Positions 1 to 9,347 of a stretch of DNA of 25,357 nucleotides are shown here, piece by piece. Position 1 is the stretch's first letter, and every line of letters starts with the position of its first letter. Source of the stretch: a bacterium (GTDB lineage: Bacteria > Ratteibacteria > UBA8468 > B48-G9 > DTJG01); contig JAOAAW010000010.1 in assembly GCA_026418655.1 (NCBI GenBank), forward strand, positions 1-25,357, in the 5' to 3' direction. The notes beneath the pieces are model-generated. The model saw only the letters and a program-made list of their open reading frames with translations. It was not told where the DNA came from and did not search any database. Position numbers and translations under genes: made by a program.

Positions 1-69
1 GGAGAAAGATACCTTTCAACCTGGTTATTTCAATCAGAAAATCATAGCGAAATCGCTCCCATAATATAA
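1..69 (+). CDS. cysK: Cysteine synthase, C-terminal tail (partial)
   Basis: The window opens inside an open frame that reads G-E-R-Y-L-S-T-W-L-F and stops at TAA 67-69. The GERYLST-x-LF tail is characteristic of the extreme C-terminus of O-acetylserine sulfhydrylase (CysK/CysM, PLP-dependent fold type II), which makes cysteine from O-acetylserine and sulfide in the cytoplasm. Only 22 residues are visible, so catalytic residues cannot be checked. The stop lies 14 bases before the metX start on the same strand, so it is probably the first or an early gene of a cysteine/methionine operon. A CysM or cystathionine beta-synthase-like paralog is the main alternative. Confidence 0.7.
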   Translation, partial: GERYLSTWLFQSENHSEIAPII

Positions 70-83
70 CAGGGGAAAATTGA

Positions 84-1235
84 ATGAAGAATCTTGATAT
101 TGTGGAAACAAAATATTTTACATTCGCGCATCCACCGCACAGGTTAAAACTTGAATCCGGTCAGGTAATAGGGCCAATTACAATAGCCTATGAAACCTAT
201 GGCCGGTTAAACGAAACAAAAACAAATGCCATTTTGATTTTACATGCTCTTTCTGGAGATGCACATGCTGCAGGTTTTCATATTAATGACAGTAAACCTG
301 GTTGGTGGAATGATATGATAGGGCCAGACAAGGCTTTTGACACAGATAAATATTTTGTAATATGTTCCAATGTAATCGGTGGTTGCAGAGGATCAACCGG
401 TCCATCCAGCATAAATCCAGAAACTGGAAAACCCTATGGACTTACGTTTCCGGTTATCACAATAAGAGATATGGTTAAGTGTCAAAAATATCTGGTCGAA
501 TATATGGGAATAGAAAAACTTCTCTGTGTAGCAGGAGGTTCCATGGGTGGTATGCAGGTCCTCGCGTGGATGACAGAGTTTCCAGAGAAAGTGAGAAGTG
601 CAATACCTATTGCAACCACTTTACGACATTCAGCGCAACAGATCGCATTCAATGAAGTTGGAAGACAGGCAATCATATCTGACCCAAACTGGGCAGATGG
701 AAATTATTACGGAAAAAAGATCCCTGCCAACGGCCTCGCATTGGCCAGAATGGTTGGACATATCACATATATGAGTGATATCTCAATGCAGAAAAAATTT
801 GGAAGATTGAAGAACACGGAATTCAATTCCGAATTTTCCATAGGTTTTGAAGTTGAAAAATACCTCCATTATCGTGGCAACAGCTTTGTTAAAAGATTTG
901 ATGCAAATTCGTATATCTATATAACCAGGGCAATGGATATGTTTGATGCACTTGAGAACGTGGAGAAAAGGAATAATTTAGAAAGGTTTAAAGGAGATGT
1001 TCTGATCATTGCATTTAAATCGGATTGGCTATACCCTGCGTATCAATCAAAAGAGATCGTAAAAGTATGTAAGCATGCTGGAATTAATGTGTCGTATTGT
1101 GAAATAGAGTCAACCTATGGACACGATGCATTCCTTCTTGAAACTGAAGAACAAACACATCTGATAAAAAATTTTTTAAAAAGAGTTTATTCAGGGATTA
1201 AAGATGAAAGAACATTTGATTCAGGCGGACCATAA
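84..1235 (+). CDS. metX: Homoserine O-acetyltransferase MetX
   Basis: This is a full-length 383-residue alpha/beta-hydrolase of the MetX family. It transfers an acyl group from acyl-CoA to homoserine, the activating step of methionine synthesis. The nucleophile elbow GGSMGG puts the catalytic Ser at residue 153, and the triad is completed by Asp314 (in SDWLYP) and His347 (in YGHDAF). The family signatures HALSGDAHAAG near residue 55 and GGCRGSTGP near residue 100 are present. The ATG at 84 follows AGGGGA (71-76). The gene lies 14 bases after a cysK-like gene and overlaps metW by 32 bases, which indicates translational coupling. Whether the acyl donor is acetyl- or succinyl-CoA cannot be settled here; acetyl is the default for this family. 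Confidence 0.96.
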   Translation: MKNLDIVETKYFTFAHPPHRLKLESGQVIGPITIAYETYGRLNETKTNAILILHALSGDAHAAGFHINDSKPGWWNDMIGPDKAFDTDKYFVICSNVIGGCRGSTGPSSINPETGKPYGLTFPVITIRDMVKCQKYLVEYMGIEKLLCVAGGSMGGMQVLAWMTEFPEKVRSAIPIATTLRHSAQQIAFNEVGRQAIISDPNWADGNYYGKKIPANGLALARMVGHITYMSDISMQKKFGRLKNTEFNSEFSIGFEVEKYLHYRGNSFVKRFDANSYIYITRAMDMFDALENVEKRNNLERFKGDVLIIAFKSDWLYPAYQSKEIVKVCKHAGINVSYCEIESTYGHDAFLLETEEQTHLIKNFLKRVYSGIKDERTFDSGGP

Positions 1236-1803
1236 AATAATAATTGATCTTATTGAAATTGGCTCAAGGATATTGGACCTCGGGTGCGGGGATGGTGAAT
1301 TATTGAAAATTCTCACAGAAGAAAAACAATGTAGCGGACATGGAATTGAAATTTCTGAGAAACTTGTTTATGTCTGCATAGAAAAAGGTCTAAATGTTAT
1401 CCATGGAGATATAGATAGTGGACTTCCTGAATACAAAACTGGTTCTTTTGACTATGTAATACTCAATCAAAGTTTACAACAAATTCTTCACTTTGAGAAT
1501 GTTTTTGACGAAGCAAGAAGGGTCGGGAAAAAAGTAATTATAGGCATTCCAAATTTCGCATTCTTGTCAGCAAGATTGCAGCTTTTTTTCCTTGGTAGAA
1601 CACCTATAACATCTTCATTGCCTTATAGCTGGTATGAAAGCCCAAATATCAGATGGCTTAGCATATCTGACTTTATTAATTTTTGCCACAAAAAAAACGC
1701 AATGATAATCAAGGCAATTTATCTAAAAAAGTACTTAAAGATTAAAATCTTTCCAAATCTTCTGGCAGATTCAGCAATTTTTCTTATCAAAGGATTGTGT
1801 TAA
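1204..1803 (+). CDS. metW: MetW, SAM-methyltransferase-like partner of MetX
   Basis: A 199-residue protein with a class I SAM-binding motif ILDLGCGDGELL near residues 23-34, followed by the typical MetW body: a VIHGDIDSGL segment, a DYVILNQSLQQ segment and a C-terminal RWLSISDF region. MetW accompanies metX in many bacteria and is needed for full homoserine acylation activity, although it resembles a methyltransferase. The start at 1204 lies inside metX (32-base overlap), preceded by CAGGG. Its TAA (1801-1803) interlocks with the stop of the convergent gene in the palindrome TTAA. Confidence 0.93.
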   Translation: MKEHLIQADHKIIIDLIEIGSRILDLGCGDGELLKILTEEKQCSGHGIEISEKLVYVCIEKGLNVIHGDIDSGLPEYKTGSFDYVILNQSLQQILHFENVFDEARRVGKKVIIGIPNFAFLSARLQLFFLGRTPITSSLPYSWYESPNIRWLSISDFINFCHKKNAMIIKAIYLKKYLKIKIFPNLLADSAIFLIKGLC

Positions 1804-4391
1804 TCAAGTCCTATTGCCTTTCGCAAAATTAGAATAACATCAGAAATATCCACCTGCTGGTCATCATTCATGTCACCAAGGCCAATATCAATCGGGTCGA
1901 GACCTATCGCCATTCTTAAACATAGTATTACGTCACTTATGTCGATCTGCGTGTCGTGATTTAAATCTCCCTTCATACCCTGTTTTGTCGTGAAAGTAGT
2001 AAAATCACTCCACTCACTCCAGGCACCATTGCCATCTTGATACCTCACTCTCCATAAATACTGAGTATTATATGAAAGTCCAGTAACAGTTATGGATGTC
2101 AGATTAGCGTTATTCCTCTTTGAATCAAAAACCGGTGTATCTGTTTTACTTGCAAGAAAAACCTGCCATTGAGATGCTGCGTGAAAACTATTACTTCCTT
2201 GAACGAACTGGCTTGAGCTCAAAATAACCGGTAACTGCACATCTATGGAACTATCTTCAGGACTTATGTTTACGGGTTTTGCAGGTGGTAAAACTCCTCC
2301 CTGTACAGTTGTAAAACAAGTCGGGTCTGACCATTCACTCCAGATACTATCTCCATTTTGATGCCTTACCTGCCACCAGTATTTCGTTGAAGATTCCAGC
2401 AAAACTGGTAAGTAGAAAATCATAAGGCTTGTTGTGGTTACTCCACTGTACCATGTCAGAGTTTCGTATGTCTCACCATCCTTCCATATTCTCCACTCTG
2501 ATGCTTTATGAACACTGGTACCCTGGCCTGGGTTGAAATTGCTTGATTGTATGTAATAGGCATTCGGAACAATATCAATCTGATTATTTGGTGGATATAT
2601 ATTAACCGGTTTTAATGGCGGATAGGATTGTGCTATTGTCATTAAATTACCAGTAATCGGTTCACCATCGCATGTTATAGAAATTCCTGTGTTCTTAGAA
2701 TGAGCGTAAACATCGGCATTTTTCAAAATATCCACTCCAAATGTCTGACCAATGGAAGCAGTGCCGTTAAAGTTAAAGATGACCATATATTTCTGGTTCA
2801 AACCAATGTCAATTTCTTTATTGATGTTTCTGAATATAATTTTGTTTCCTGAAATTGTACCTGTTGAAACCTCTGTTTCAAAAGTTCCATTATTATCTGC
2901 GTCCAGATACAACTTTGCGCTTGAGAGCGCTGTTGAGATATTACCTGTTCCTTTTGCTGTAACAATGATGCTATCAAAAATAACATTTTCACTAGTGTCC
3001 CATTTAATAATATGAAATTGAAAGGCAAGCATTGCTATATTTTGAGCATTATTTCCAATATTTGTGGCTGGAATATCCTGCGCTTTATTTTTTGTTATAC
3101 CGGGTAATGATGGCCAACCAATAATCTGTGGGCCGTTGGTAATGCCATTTGGAAAGACTACGGACATATTTCTTGAAAATTCCATTCCTGATTTTTCGGC
3201 TGTAATAAAATAATATCCAGGGTCAAGATTCAATATAAGAAACTCACTTGAACTGGTGGTTTCAATTAAACCTGTTGCAGGATTATGTTCTTCATTAAAA
3301 TAAAAGATGTCAGGATTAAGTCTTATGCCATTTTTGTCATAAACACTTATTCTTGCATTCGCAACATTCATTCCGTTTATCGTTTCAACCTGCCCGTGAA
3401 TATCTCCTTTACCTGCTATGTGAGTTTTACCAAGGCTATTCAGTATCGTTGTATAATCTGCCTGGGGAATAATAAAAAACTCATTTCCATCATCTCCACC
3501 ATTCTGTTTTTTTCCTTCGGATTCATCAGCACGAGCAGCAAAATAAGTATCCACATAATTTGTCTTTGAAATTTTCAGTATGCCATAAGATGTTGGATTA
3601 TAGTTTATGCTAAACGAACCATCAACTGCTGTTGTGGTAGAGCCGGTGGCCCCAGGTATTGAAACTATTGCTCCCGAAATCGGATTTTCATCCCACAGAA
3701 CTTTTCCAGAAATTTGAAGTAAACTATCTATCTGATTTATTCCACCAACAGTAACACTATCAGGATGACATATTAAAACACAAGAAGAAAAAACACTGCC
3801 CTGCTTTGTTCCGATCAATTTTATAGGTTTATAAGGATCAACATTATAGATAATGAAAGACCCATTTGACGATGTCGCCGTCAGAGAACTATCAGGCATA
3901 TTACTCGCATTTACATATCTGATAGTTCCAGCATTTGCATTGTTATCAATGTACTTTGCTGTTATGATTACATCACTTACACCTGCCTTGGTATTGCTGG
4001 TAACCATGCCCAAGATGTCACCCTTGCCAGAAGTATGCGCAATCCCTCCATAAAATGAATTGTGTAAATTGCTATACATTGTATTTGAAAACATTGGAAA
4101 GTTAACATCATTTGGCGCGTCCTGCCCTCCCGCATTTCCAAGCTGAGTATATGTATCTACATAACCTGTTTTACTTGCCTTGAACTGGAAACCAGTGGAA
4201 TAAATAGGAATATTTGATATTGTGAAGCTTCCGTCAGAAGAAGTCGTGGTTGAAAGATTTGTTCCGGCGATAGAAATAATCGCACCACCTATGCCCTGCT
4301 GGGTTTGTAAATCAAATATTTTCCCACCCATGTTAATACCAGCAAAACAATGGATGTAAATTATCATTAGAGTTATTGTAATTTTCTGCAT
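1800..4391 (-). CDS. Exported multidomain protein with carboxypeptidase-regulatory-like, Fn3-like and dockerin domains
   Basis: A protein of about 863 residues. A short hydrophobic N-terminus (residues 4-18) suggests export. Next come about four carboxypeptidase-regulatory-like beta-sandwich repeats (about 20-85, 125-200, 225-290 and 325-410), recognised by GxI-x-D...GATVSI...T-x-DGSF...Y-x-ItaskxGY patterns. A further beta-rich segment follows (about 440-570). Then there are two fibronectin III-like modules (about 590-790), each with a TKYWWQVR or TQYLWRVR core and a WSEWS motif. The last 56 residues are a type I dockerin with two Ca-binding repeats, each carrying D-x-N-x-D...IDISDVI. No catalytic domain is recognisable, so it is probably an adhesion, scaffold or cell-surface protein. 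I take the ATG at 4391; a GTG one codon earlier (4394) is equally placed behind AGGAGG (4401-4406). No cohesin partner lies in the window. Confidence 0.88.
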   Translation of the reverse strand: MQKITITLMIIYIHCFAGINMGGKIFDLQTQQGIGGAIISIAGTNLSTTTSSDGSFTISNIPIYSTGFQFKASKTGYVDTYTQLGNAGGQDAPNDVNFPMFSNTMYSNLHNSFYGGIAHTSGKGDILGMVTSNTKAGVSDVIITAKYIDNNANAGTIRYVNASNMPDSSLTATSSNGSFIIYNVDPYKPIKLIGTKQGSVFSSCVLICHPDSVTVGGINQIDSLLQISGKVLWDENPISGAIVSIPGATGSTTTAVDGSFSINYNPTSYGILKISKTNYVDTYFAARADESEGKKQNGGDDGNEFFIIPQADYTTILNSLGKTHIAGKGDIHGQVETINGMNVANARISVYDKNGIRLNPDIFYFNEEHNPATGLIETTSSSEFLILNLDPGYYFITAEKSGMEFSRNMSVVFPNGITNGPQIIGWPSLPGITKNKAQDIPATNIGNNAQNIAMLAFQFHIIKWDTSENVIFDSIIVTAKGTGNISTALSSAKLYLDADNNGTFETEVSTGTISGNKIIFRNINKEIDIGLNQKYMVIFNFNGTASIGQTFGVDILKNADVYAHSKNTGISITCDGEPITGNLMTIAQSYPPLKPVNIYPPNNQIDIVPNAYYIQSSNFNPGQGTSVHKASEWRIWKDGETYETLTWYSGVTTTSLMIFYLPVLLESSTKYWWQVRHQNGDSIWSEWSDPTCFTTVQGGVLPPAKPVNISPEDSSIDVQLPVILSSSQFVQGSNSFHAASQWQVFLASKTDTPVFDSKRNNANLTSITVTGLSYNTQYLWRVRYQDGNGAWSEWSDFTTFTTKQGMKGDLNHDTQIDISDVILCLRMAIGLDPIDIGLGDMNDDQQVDISDVILILRKAIGLD

Positions 4392-4438
4392 CACTTAAAA
4401 CCTCCTGTTTAATTTCTTTAAATTATTTTATTCATAGA

Positions 4439-4467
4439 ATTATACAAAATTTAGCCTTTTGTGTAAA
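4439..4467 (-). promoter_or_regulatory. Promoter for the dockerin protein gene
   Basis: On the minus strand TTTACA (4462-4467) and TATAAT (4439-4444) are separated by exactly 17 bases, a near-consensus sigma-70 promoter. It would start a leader of roughly 40 bases ending at AGGAGG and the start codon of the dockerin gene. Confidence 0.72.
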
Positions 4468-4488
4468 CCTACAAGAGGATGTGTTATA

Positions 4489-5424
4489 ATGAAGTTTATG
4501 AAAAGTGCCATAAATGTGGAAAATCTTTTTGCAGATTTTGAAAATGTCACAGCGTGTAAAAATATAAGTTTTAAGGTTGAAAGTGGTGAAATTTTGGCCT
4601 TTTAGGTCCAAACGGGGCAGGAAAAACTACAACATTTTAAGAGTTCTTGGAACTCTGCAAAACCCACCAGTGGAATTGTTAAAATTAAAGAATTCGACCT
4701 TGAGACACAGATAAACCAAATAAGAGGCATAATAGGATTTATGCCTGATTTTTCGCCTGTTTATGAAGAACTAAAAGTATGGGAATTTCTTGAACTGTAT
4801 GCCGGAGCGTATGGAATTGAGAAAAATGTCAGGCAGACAAAAATCGATGCTAAACTTCAAAGGGTAAACCTCACAGAATAAAAGACGCTTTTTATATCGG
4901 TGAACTATCAAGGGGAATGAAACAAAAACTGACTCTTACAAAAACTTTACTTTCAGAACCGGAGATTCTCCTGCTTGATGAACCGGCAAGTGGTCTTGAC
5001 CCTGTAGCAAGAAAGGAACTGTCAGACATATTAAAGAGCTTAAGTACGCAGGAAATTACAATAATTATCTCTTCTCACATCCTGACAGAATTATCTGATT
5101 TCTGTATCAGTGTCGGTATTATGGAAAATGGGAAAATGGGGTAGAATTGAACAACTTTCTGATATTCCTGCTGGTATGATATGTGTTGAATTAAAAACTT
5201 TGAGACCTATAGAAAATTTGAGGGACGTATTGTATTCGTTCAAAAACTTTAGAAATATAGATCAAACAAAAAGTTTGACATGGGAAATAATTCTTGAAGG
5301 ATACCAGAGTATAATACCGAATTTTGTTAAATTTTTAGCAGAAAAAAATATTCCTGTTGCTGAAATAACAGAAAAAAGAAGATATTCAGAGTATTTTCTT
5401 CAAAACAGATGCAAAAGATGTTAG
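4489..5424 (+). pseudogene. ABC transporter ATP-binding protein, multiply frameshifted
   Basis: Read through its frame changes, this encodes an ATPase of about 310 residues of the ABC-2 export type. It has Walker A GPNGAGKTT (from about 4607), signature LSRGMKQKL (about 4905), Walker B ILLLDEPASGLDP (about 4966) and the H-loop SSHIL. The frame is broken by apparent one-base losses near 4592-4595 (T run), 4635-4638 (T run), 4659-4662 (A run) and 4877-4878 (A pair), and by one extra G at 5138-5141. After each correction the protein continues without another fault. The ATG at 4489 follows AAGAGGA. As written it cannot make a full protein. It is either a recent pseudogene or a stretch of poor sequence; the intact motifs make the second at least as likely. 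Confidence 0.85.
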
Positions 5425-6931
5425 CTGAAATCAGCTTTATATAGCACTGCGACAGATACAGACAAAACCGTTAAGAATTTTTTCAATTGTAATTGCTGAA
5501 ATAGTTTCTGTCGGCATAATTTTTTTCATCTGCCTTTTGAGTTCCGCAGAGTTCACTTCTGGAAGAATAATCGTGCATCGCTTGGAAAATTTTTTGCAAT
5601 TTCTATGATTATACTTCAATATATTGCCATTGTGATCCTTGGTACATTTTACATTGAAAGTAGAATCGTTAGAGATAGAATTTCTGAAATTATTAATTTT
5701 CACAGGTTAACACGACTTTATCCTTCTTCAATAATAATCGGGTATATTGCAGGATCCTCATCTGATGCTCAAATTTTGTGGTTGGTTGTATTTTTTGCAG
5801 GGTTTACAGGGATTCTGCTTAAAGGTATAAGCCTTTCTCAATATCTTGCAAACTCTATGCTTATATTATTTTGTGCAATATTTTTCTATATGCTCGCTCT
5901 GTGGGGTGGACTTAATAAATTCCTGTATCTCCGTTCCGGTGCAAGACAACTATGGGGATTTGCTTCAATACTTACTATATTTTGCTCATTTCCTGGTAGC
6001 GTGATATTTGTTCTTTATTTTCTTTCACCAATTTCATCAATTTTTTCAATTTTTCAACCAGATGGAATCTGGTACTATGTTTATAACAAGTTTACAATGG
6101 TCAATTTTTGGGGAATTAATGTCCCAGCGGTTTTATATACATTAAGCATGTGGGTTTCTTTCGGTATATTATTTGGTTTTCAAGTATCAGGAAGGTACCA
6201 TTTGAAGATTCTCCAAAATTTTCAAAGAAAGAAATACTGTGGCTTTTCGGGATTCTTGCATTTTTGATCACAGGAAGAATATCGGGTATTCTTGAAAAAT
6301 TCAAAGAACCAAACATTCTTTCAGCCGGTATTGTACTCGTTATCGTAATATCCATGATACTTCTGGTAATGACAATACCCCAGAGAATTAATTTAAGGAG
6401 GTATTCTATAAAATTAAAGACGAAAAAAGAAATTCAATGGTATAATGATGATACAACAGCTTTAACATTAGCTATGAATATTCTTGTTTTGATCATCATT
6501 ATCCAGATTGTAATGTACCTGGATGCCAGCATCTACGTTAATTTCATTTCGCAACATATAAGTTATCCTATTGTTCAGATTGCTTTGTTTTCTCTTTCTA
6601 TGTTTTTCATTTTCTTCATTATAGAAGTAAGCAGAATGAGATTTTCAAAATACCAGGATAGTATACCCGCACTCATCATTTTTACCTGGTTTATTGCCAT
6701 TCCCATTGTAATTACTATCTATATCTCACAAGCACAAAATAAAAACTACTTTATTACAGGTATTTCTCCCACTAACTTTTTTATCTTTCCTGAATTTATA
6801 ATTCGAGGATTAACAAAGTTTGATAAATATGTGGTTCAACTCAATGTCGCAAGAGCTATTGCAATTGTGTGTACATCTAGTTTAACATATTCATAACACT
6901 CTTTCTGGAAAAACTCAAGAAAAATTTTTGA
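5409..6931 (+). pseudogene. ABC-2 type transporter permease, multiply frameshifted
   Basis: The partner of the ATPase above, overlapping its end by 16 bases (ATG at 5409 or 5418). Reconstructed, it is about 505 residues and very hydrophobic, with roughly ten or more membrane segments, for example around 5605-5660, 5770-5930, 5980-6060, 6120-6180, 6330-6370 and 6480-6740. Apparent one-base losses occur near 5441-5443, 5584-5585 and 6191-6195, and probably near 6881-6883; restoring the last gives a charged tail ending at TGA 6929-6931. Without it the frame ends at 6896. The substrate is unknown; ATPase-permease pairs of this kind export small molecules, lipids or peptides. The same caution on pseudogene versus sequence error applies. 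Confidence 0.78.
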
Positions 6932-6961
6932 AAAGAATGTTCTGGAAACAAAGGAATAGTT

Positions 6962-8308
6962 ATGAAAACAGATGTCGTTGTTGTTGGTGCTGGCCCAGGT
7001 GGAATGGCTGCTGCCTGGGCAGCAGCAAAATCAGGAGCAGAAACATTACTTATTGAAAGATACGGATTTTGTGGTGGAATGGCGACGACAGGAATAGTAG
7101 GTGGAATTCTGGGGCATTATCTTAATGAAAAAGAACCGGCAGTTGCTGGATTTCTCAAGGTGCTTGTTGAAAAAATGGCAGAATTTGGTGGGTGTGAAAA
7201 ATGGGAAAATGCTTATAAAAATTATGGAATCTCTTTTGATTCAGAAATATTAAAATATGCAGCTGAAAGATTACTTCTTGAAGCAGGTGTTAACTTCTTA
7301 TACCACTCTTATTTTCACGATGCAAACGTTAATTCAGGGTATATTGATTCAATAGAAGTTGTTAATAAAAGTGGGAAAATGACCATCGAAGGTAAGTTTT
7401 TTATTGATGCAACAGGTGATGCTGATGTTGCCTATTTTGCTGGTTTTGAATGTACAAAAGGAAGGCCACAGGATGGAAAAACAGAATCAATGGGGTGTAT
7501 TTTCAAAATTGCTGGGATTGAGGAAGATAAACTAACAGAAGATGTGGTAAAGCGAGCAAAAGAAAAACTGGCTGAATTAAGAAATACTGGGGAATTGAAA
7601 ATTTATAATGAAAGTCTCGGTGGAAAAGGCAGCACAACAAGAAAAGGTGAAAGAAGTTTTAATATGACAAGATTTCCAGGAGATGCAACTGATGCAATTG
7701 AACTGACGCAAGCAGAAATTAATCTTCGCGAAGAAACATTTAAGATTTATACATTTTTAAAAGAAAACGTAACTGGTTTTGAAAATTCCTATATCTCTTC
7801 CTTTCATATCAATGCGGGAGTAAGAGAAACAAGACAAATAAAAGGTCTTTACACGCTTTGTGAAAAGGAAATTATTGAAGGAAGAAAAACCGATGACAGT
7901 ATAGCAAGAGGCACATACTGGATTGACATACATTGCCCTTTTGGAAGAACTGTTAATACTCATCTTTGTTGCAAAGAATGTCAAACAACTGAATACTGTA
8001 TCATGCTGGGAAAATACAAAGATTATCTTCCTTCAAAAAACAAACTTTATCCACCAAAAAATGACTGGTTCAGTATCCCTGCAAGATGCCTTATTCCCGA
8101 GAAAGCAAGAAATCTTCTTGTCGCAGGAAGATGTATTTCTGCAGACCATAGGGCAATGGGTGCAACAAGGGTGATGGCCACCTGCATGGCAATCGGGGAT
8201 GCAGCAGGAGTGATGGCAGCAATCTGTCTTAAAGAAAAATGTGACACACACTCATTGCCTATAAAGGATGTTCAACAGAATATTAGAAAAATTGGTGGAT
8301 TTTTTTGA
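6962..8308 (+). CDS. FAD-dependent oxidoreductase (FAD_oxidored family)
   Basis: A 448-residue flavoprotein. The dinucleotide-binding fold is at the very N-terminus (VVVGAGPGGMAAAWAA, residues 5-20, with the ribose-binding Glu at the end of the second strand, LLIER). It is followed by the family's FCGGMATTGIVGG segment, a FIDATGDADVA motif near residue 145, and a C-terminal FAD-contact segment NLLVAGRCISADHRAMGATR. This group is widespread in polysaccharide-degrading environmental bacteria and its substrates are mostly unknown. A cysteine cluster (CCKEC, then YC about four residues later) sits near residue 338. The ATG at 6962 follows AAAGGAA. The gene begins 30 bases after the broken ABC permease and its stop lies one base from the stop of the convergent E1-beta gene, so a functional link to that operon is possible but unproven. 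Confidence 0.87.
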   Translation: MKTDVVVVGAGPGGMAAAWAAAKSGAETLLIERYGFCGGMATTGIVGGILGHYLNEKEPAVAGFLKVLVEKMAEFGGCEKWENAYKNYGISFDSEILKYAAERLLLEAGVNFLYHSYFHDANVNSGYIDSIEVVNKSGKMTIEGKFFIDATGDADVAYFAGFECTKGRPQDGKTESMGCIFKIAGIEEDKLTEDVVKRAKEKLAELRNTGELKIYNESLGGKGSTTRKGERSFNMTRFPGDATDAIELTQAEINLREETFKIYTFLKENVTGFENSYISSFHINAGVRETRQIKGLYTLCEKEIIEGRKTDDSIARGTYWIDIHCPFGRTVNTHLCCKECQTTEYCIMLGKYKDYLPSKNKLYPPKNDWFSIPARCLIPEKARNLLVAGRCISADHRAMGATRVMATCMAIGDAAGVMAAICLKEKCDTHSLPIKDVQQNIRKIGGFF

Positions 8309-8309
8309 A

Positions 8310-9332
8310 CTATGAACTTAAGCTGATAACCTCCCTCACTGCAGTCATAATCTTTTCTATACTAGGAACGTAAAACTTCTCAAGTGCTGGCGAGAATGGA
8401 GCTGGAGTATCAGGTGCAGCGACTCTTTTAATTGGGGCAATCAGAAAATCAATCATTTCCTCCGCAATTGTTGCTGCAATTTCAGCACCGATTCCTCCGC
8501 GACGTGGACTTTCTTCAACTATAACAACCCTTCCGGTTTTTTCAATTGATTTTCTGACCAATTCCCAGTCAAAAGGTACAAGAGACCGTGGATCTATAAC
8601 CTCTATTGAAATTCCCTCTCTTGCCAGAATTTCAGCCGCCTCGCATGCTTTATGCATCATCAGAAGTGTCGCAATAACAGTAACATCTGTCCCTTCTCTC
8701 CTGATAATTCCTTTCCCAATAGGAATTGTATATTCCTCCTCTGGAATTTCACTCGATGCATCTATAGAACCAGCTTCACTTCGAGCACCCTTTGCTCCGT
8801 AAAGTAGTTTATGTTCAAAAATTATAACTGGATTATCGTCTCTTACCGCAGATTTCAAAAGTCCCTTTGAATCATACGCAGTTGCCGGGGTAATTATCTT
8901 TATCCCGGGTAAACACAAGAAAAAAGGTTCCATCATCTGAGAATGCTGAGCGCCTCTGCCAGTAAAACCAACGGGTGCTCGTATGACAATTGGTGTTTTA
9001 AGTTTCCCACCAGACATATAGCGTAATTTTGCAATCTGATTTGCAATCTGATCCATCGCGCAAAAAAGGAAATCACCATACTGAACATCAACAATTGGTC
9101 TTAATCCTTTCAGGGAAGAACCAAGTGCAATTCCAAAAAAACCTGCCTCAGAAATAGGTGTGTTTATTATTCTGTCAGGAAATTCTTTTTCAAGACCAAG
9201 AGTTACAGTAAATGCACCACCCCATCCGCCTGGAATTCCAATGTCTTCCCCTATACAATAAACATTTTCATCTCGTCGCATTTCTTCTTTTATTGCCTGC
9301 CTCAATGCTTCTGCAACAGTTAAACGTGCCAT
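8310..9332 (-). CDS. 2-oxoacid/acetoin dehydrogenase complex E1 component, beta subunit
   Basis: A 340-residue transketolase-like pyrimidine-binding plus C-terminal domain protein of the PdhB/AcoB family. Visible signatures are EALRQAIKEEM, GEDIG, TPISEAGFFGIALG (with the conserved Glu that activates thiamine diphosphate), QYGDFLFCAMDQIANQIAKLRYMSGG, RAPVGFTGRGAQHSQ and a C-terminal VIDPRSLVPFDWE. It pairs with E1-alpha to decarboxylate a 2-oxo acid or cleave an alpha-hydroxyketone and pass the acyl group to E2 lipoate. It is the last gene of the seven-gene operon, 15 bases after E1-alpha, with AAGGAAA before its ATG. Pyruvate, acetoin or a pathway-specific oxo compound are all possible substrates. 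Confidence 0.92.
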   Translation of the reverse strand: MARLTVAEALRQAIKEEMRRDENVYCIGEDIGIPGGWGGAFTVTLGLEKEFPDRIINTPISEAGFFGIALGSSLKGLRPIVDVQYGDFLFCAMDQIANQIAKLRYMSGGKLKTPIVIRAPVGFTGRGAQHSQMMEPFFLCLPGIKIITPATAYDSKGLLKSAVRDDNPVIIFEHKLLYGAKGARSEAGSIDASSEIPEEEYTIPIGKGIIRREGTDVTVIATLLMMHKACEAAEILAREGISIEVIDPRSLVPFDWELVRKSIEKTGRVVIVEESPRRGGIGAEIAATIAEEMIDFLIAPIKRVAAPDTPAPFSPALEKFYVPSIEKIMTAVREVISLSS

Positions 9333-9347
9333 AATTTGTTTCCTTAT

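Noticed and set aside
4485..4490. TATAAT at the start codon of the ABC ATPase as a plus-strand promoter
   Set aside because: It overlaps the ATG and has no suitable -35; a leaderless start is not supported because AAGAGGA provides a normal ribosome site.
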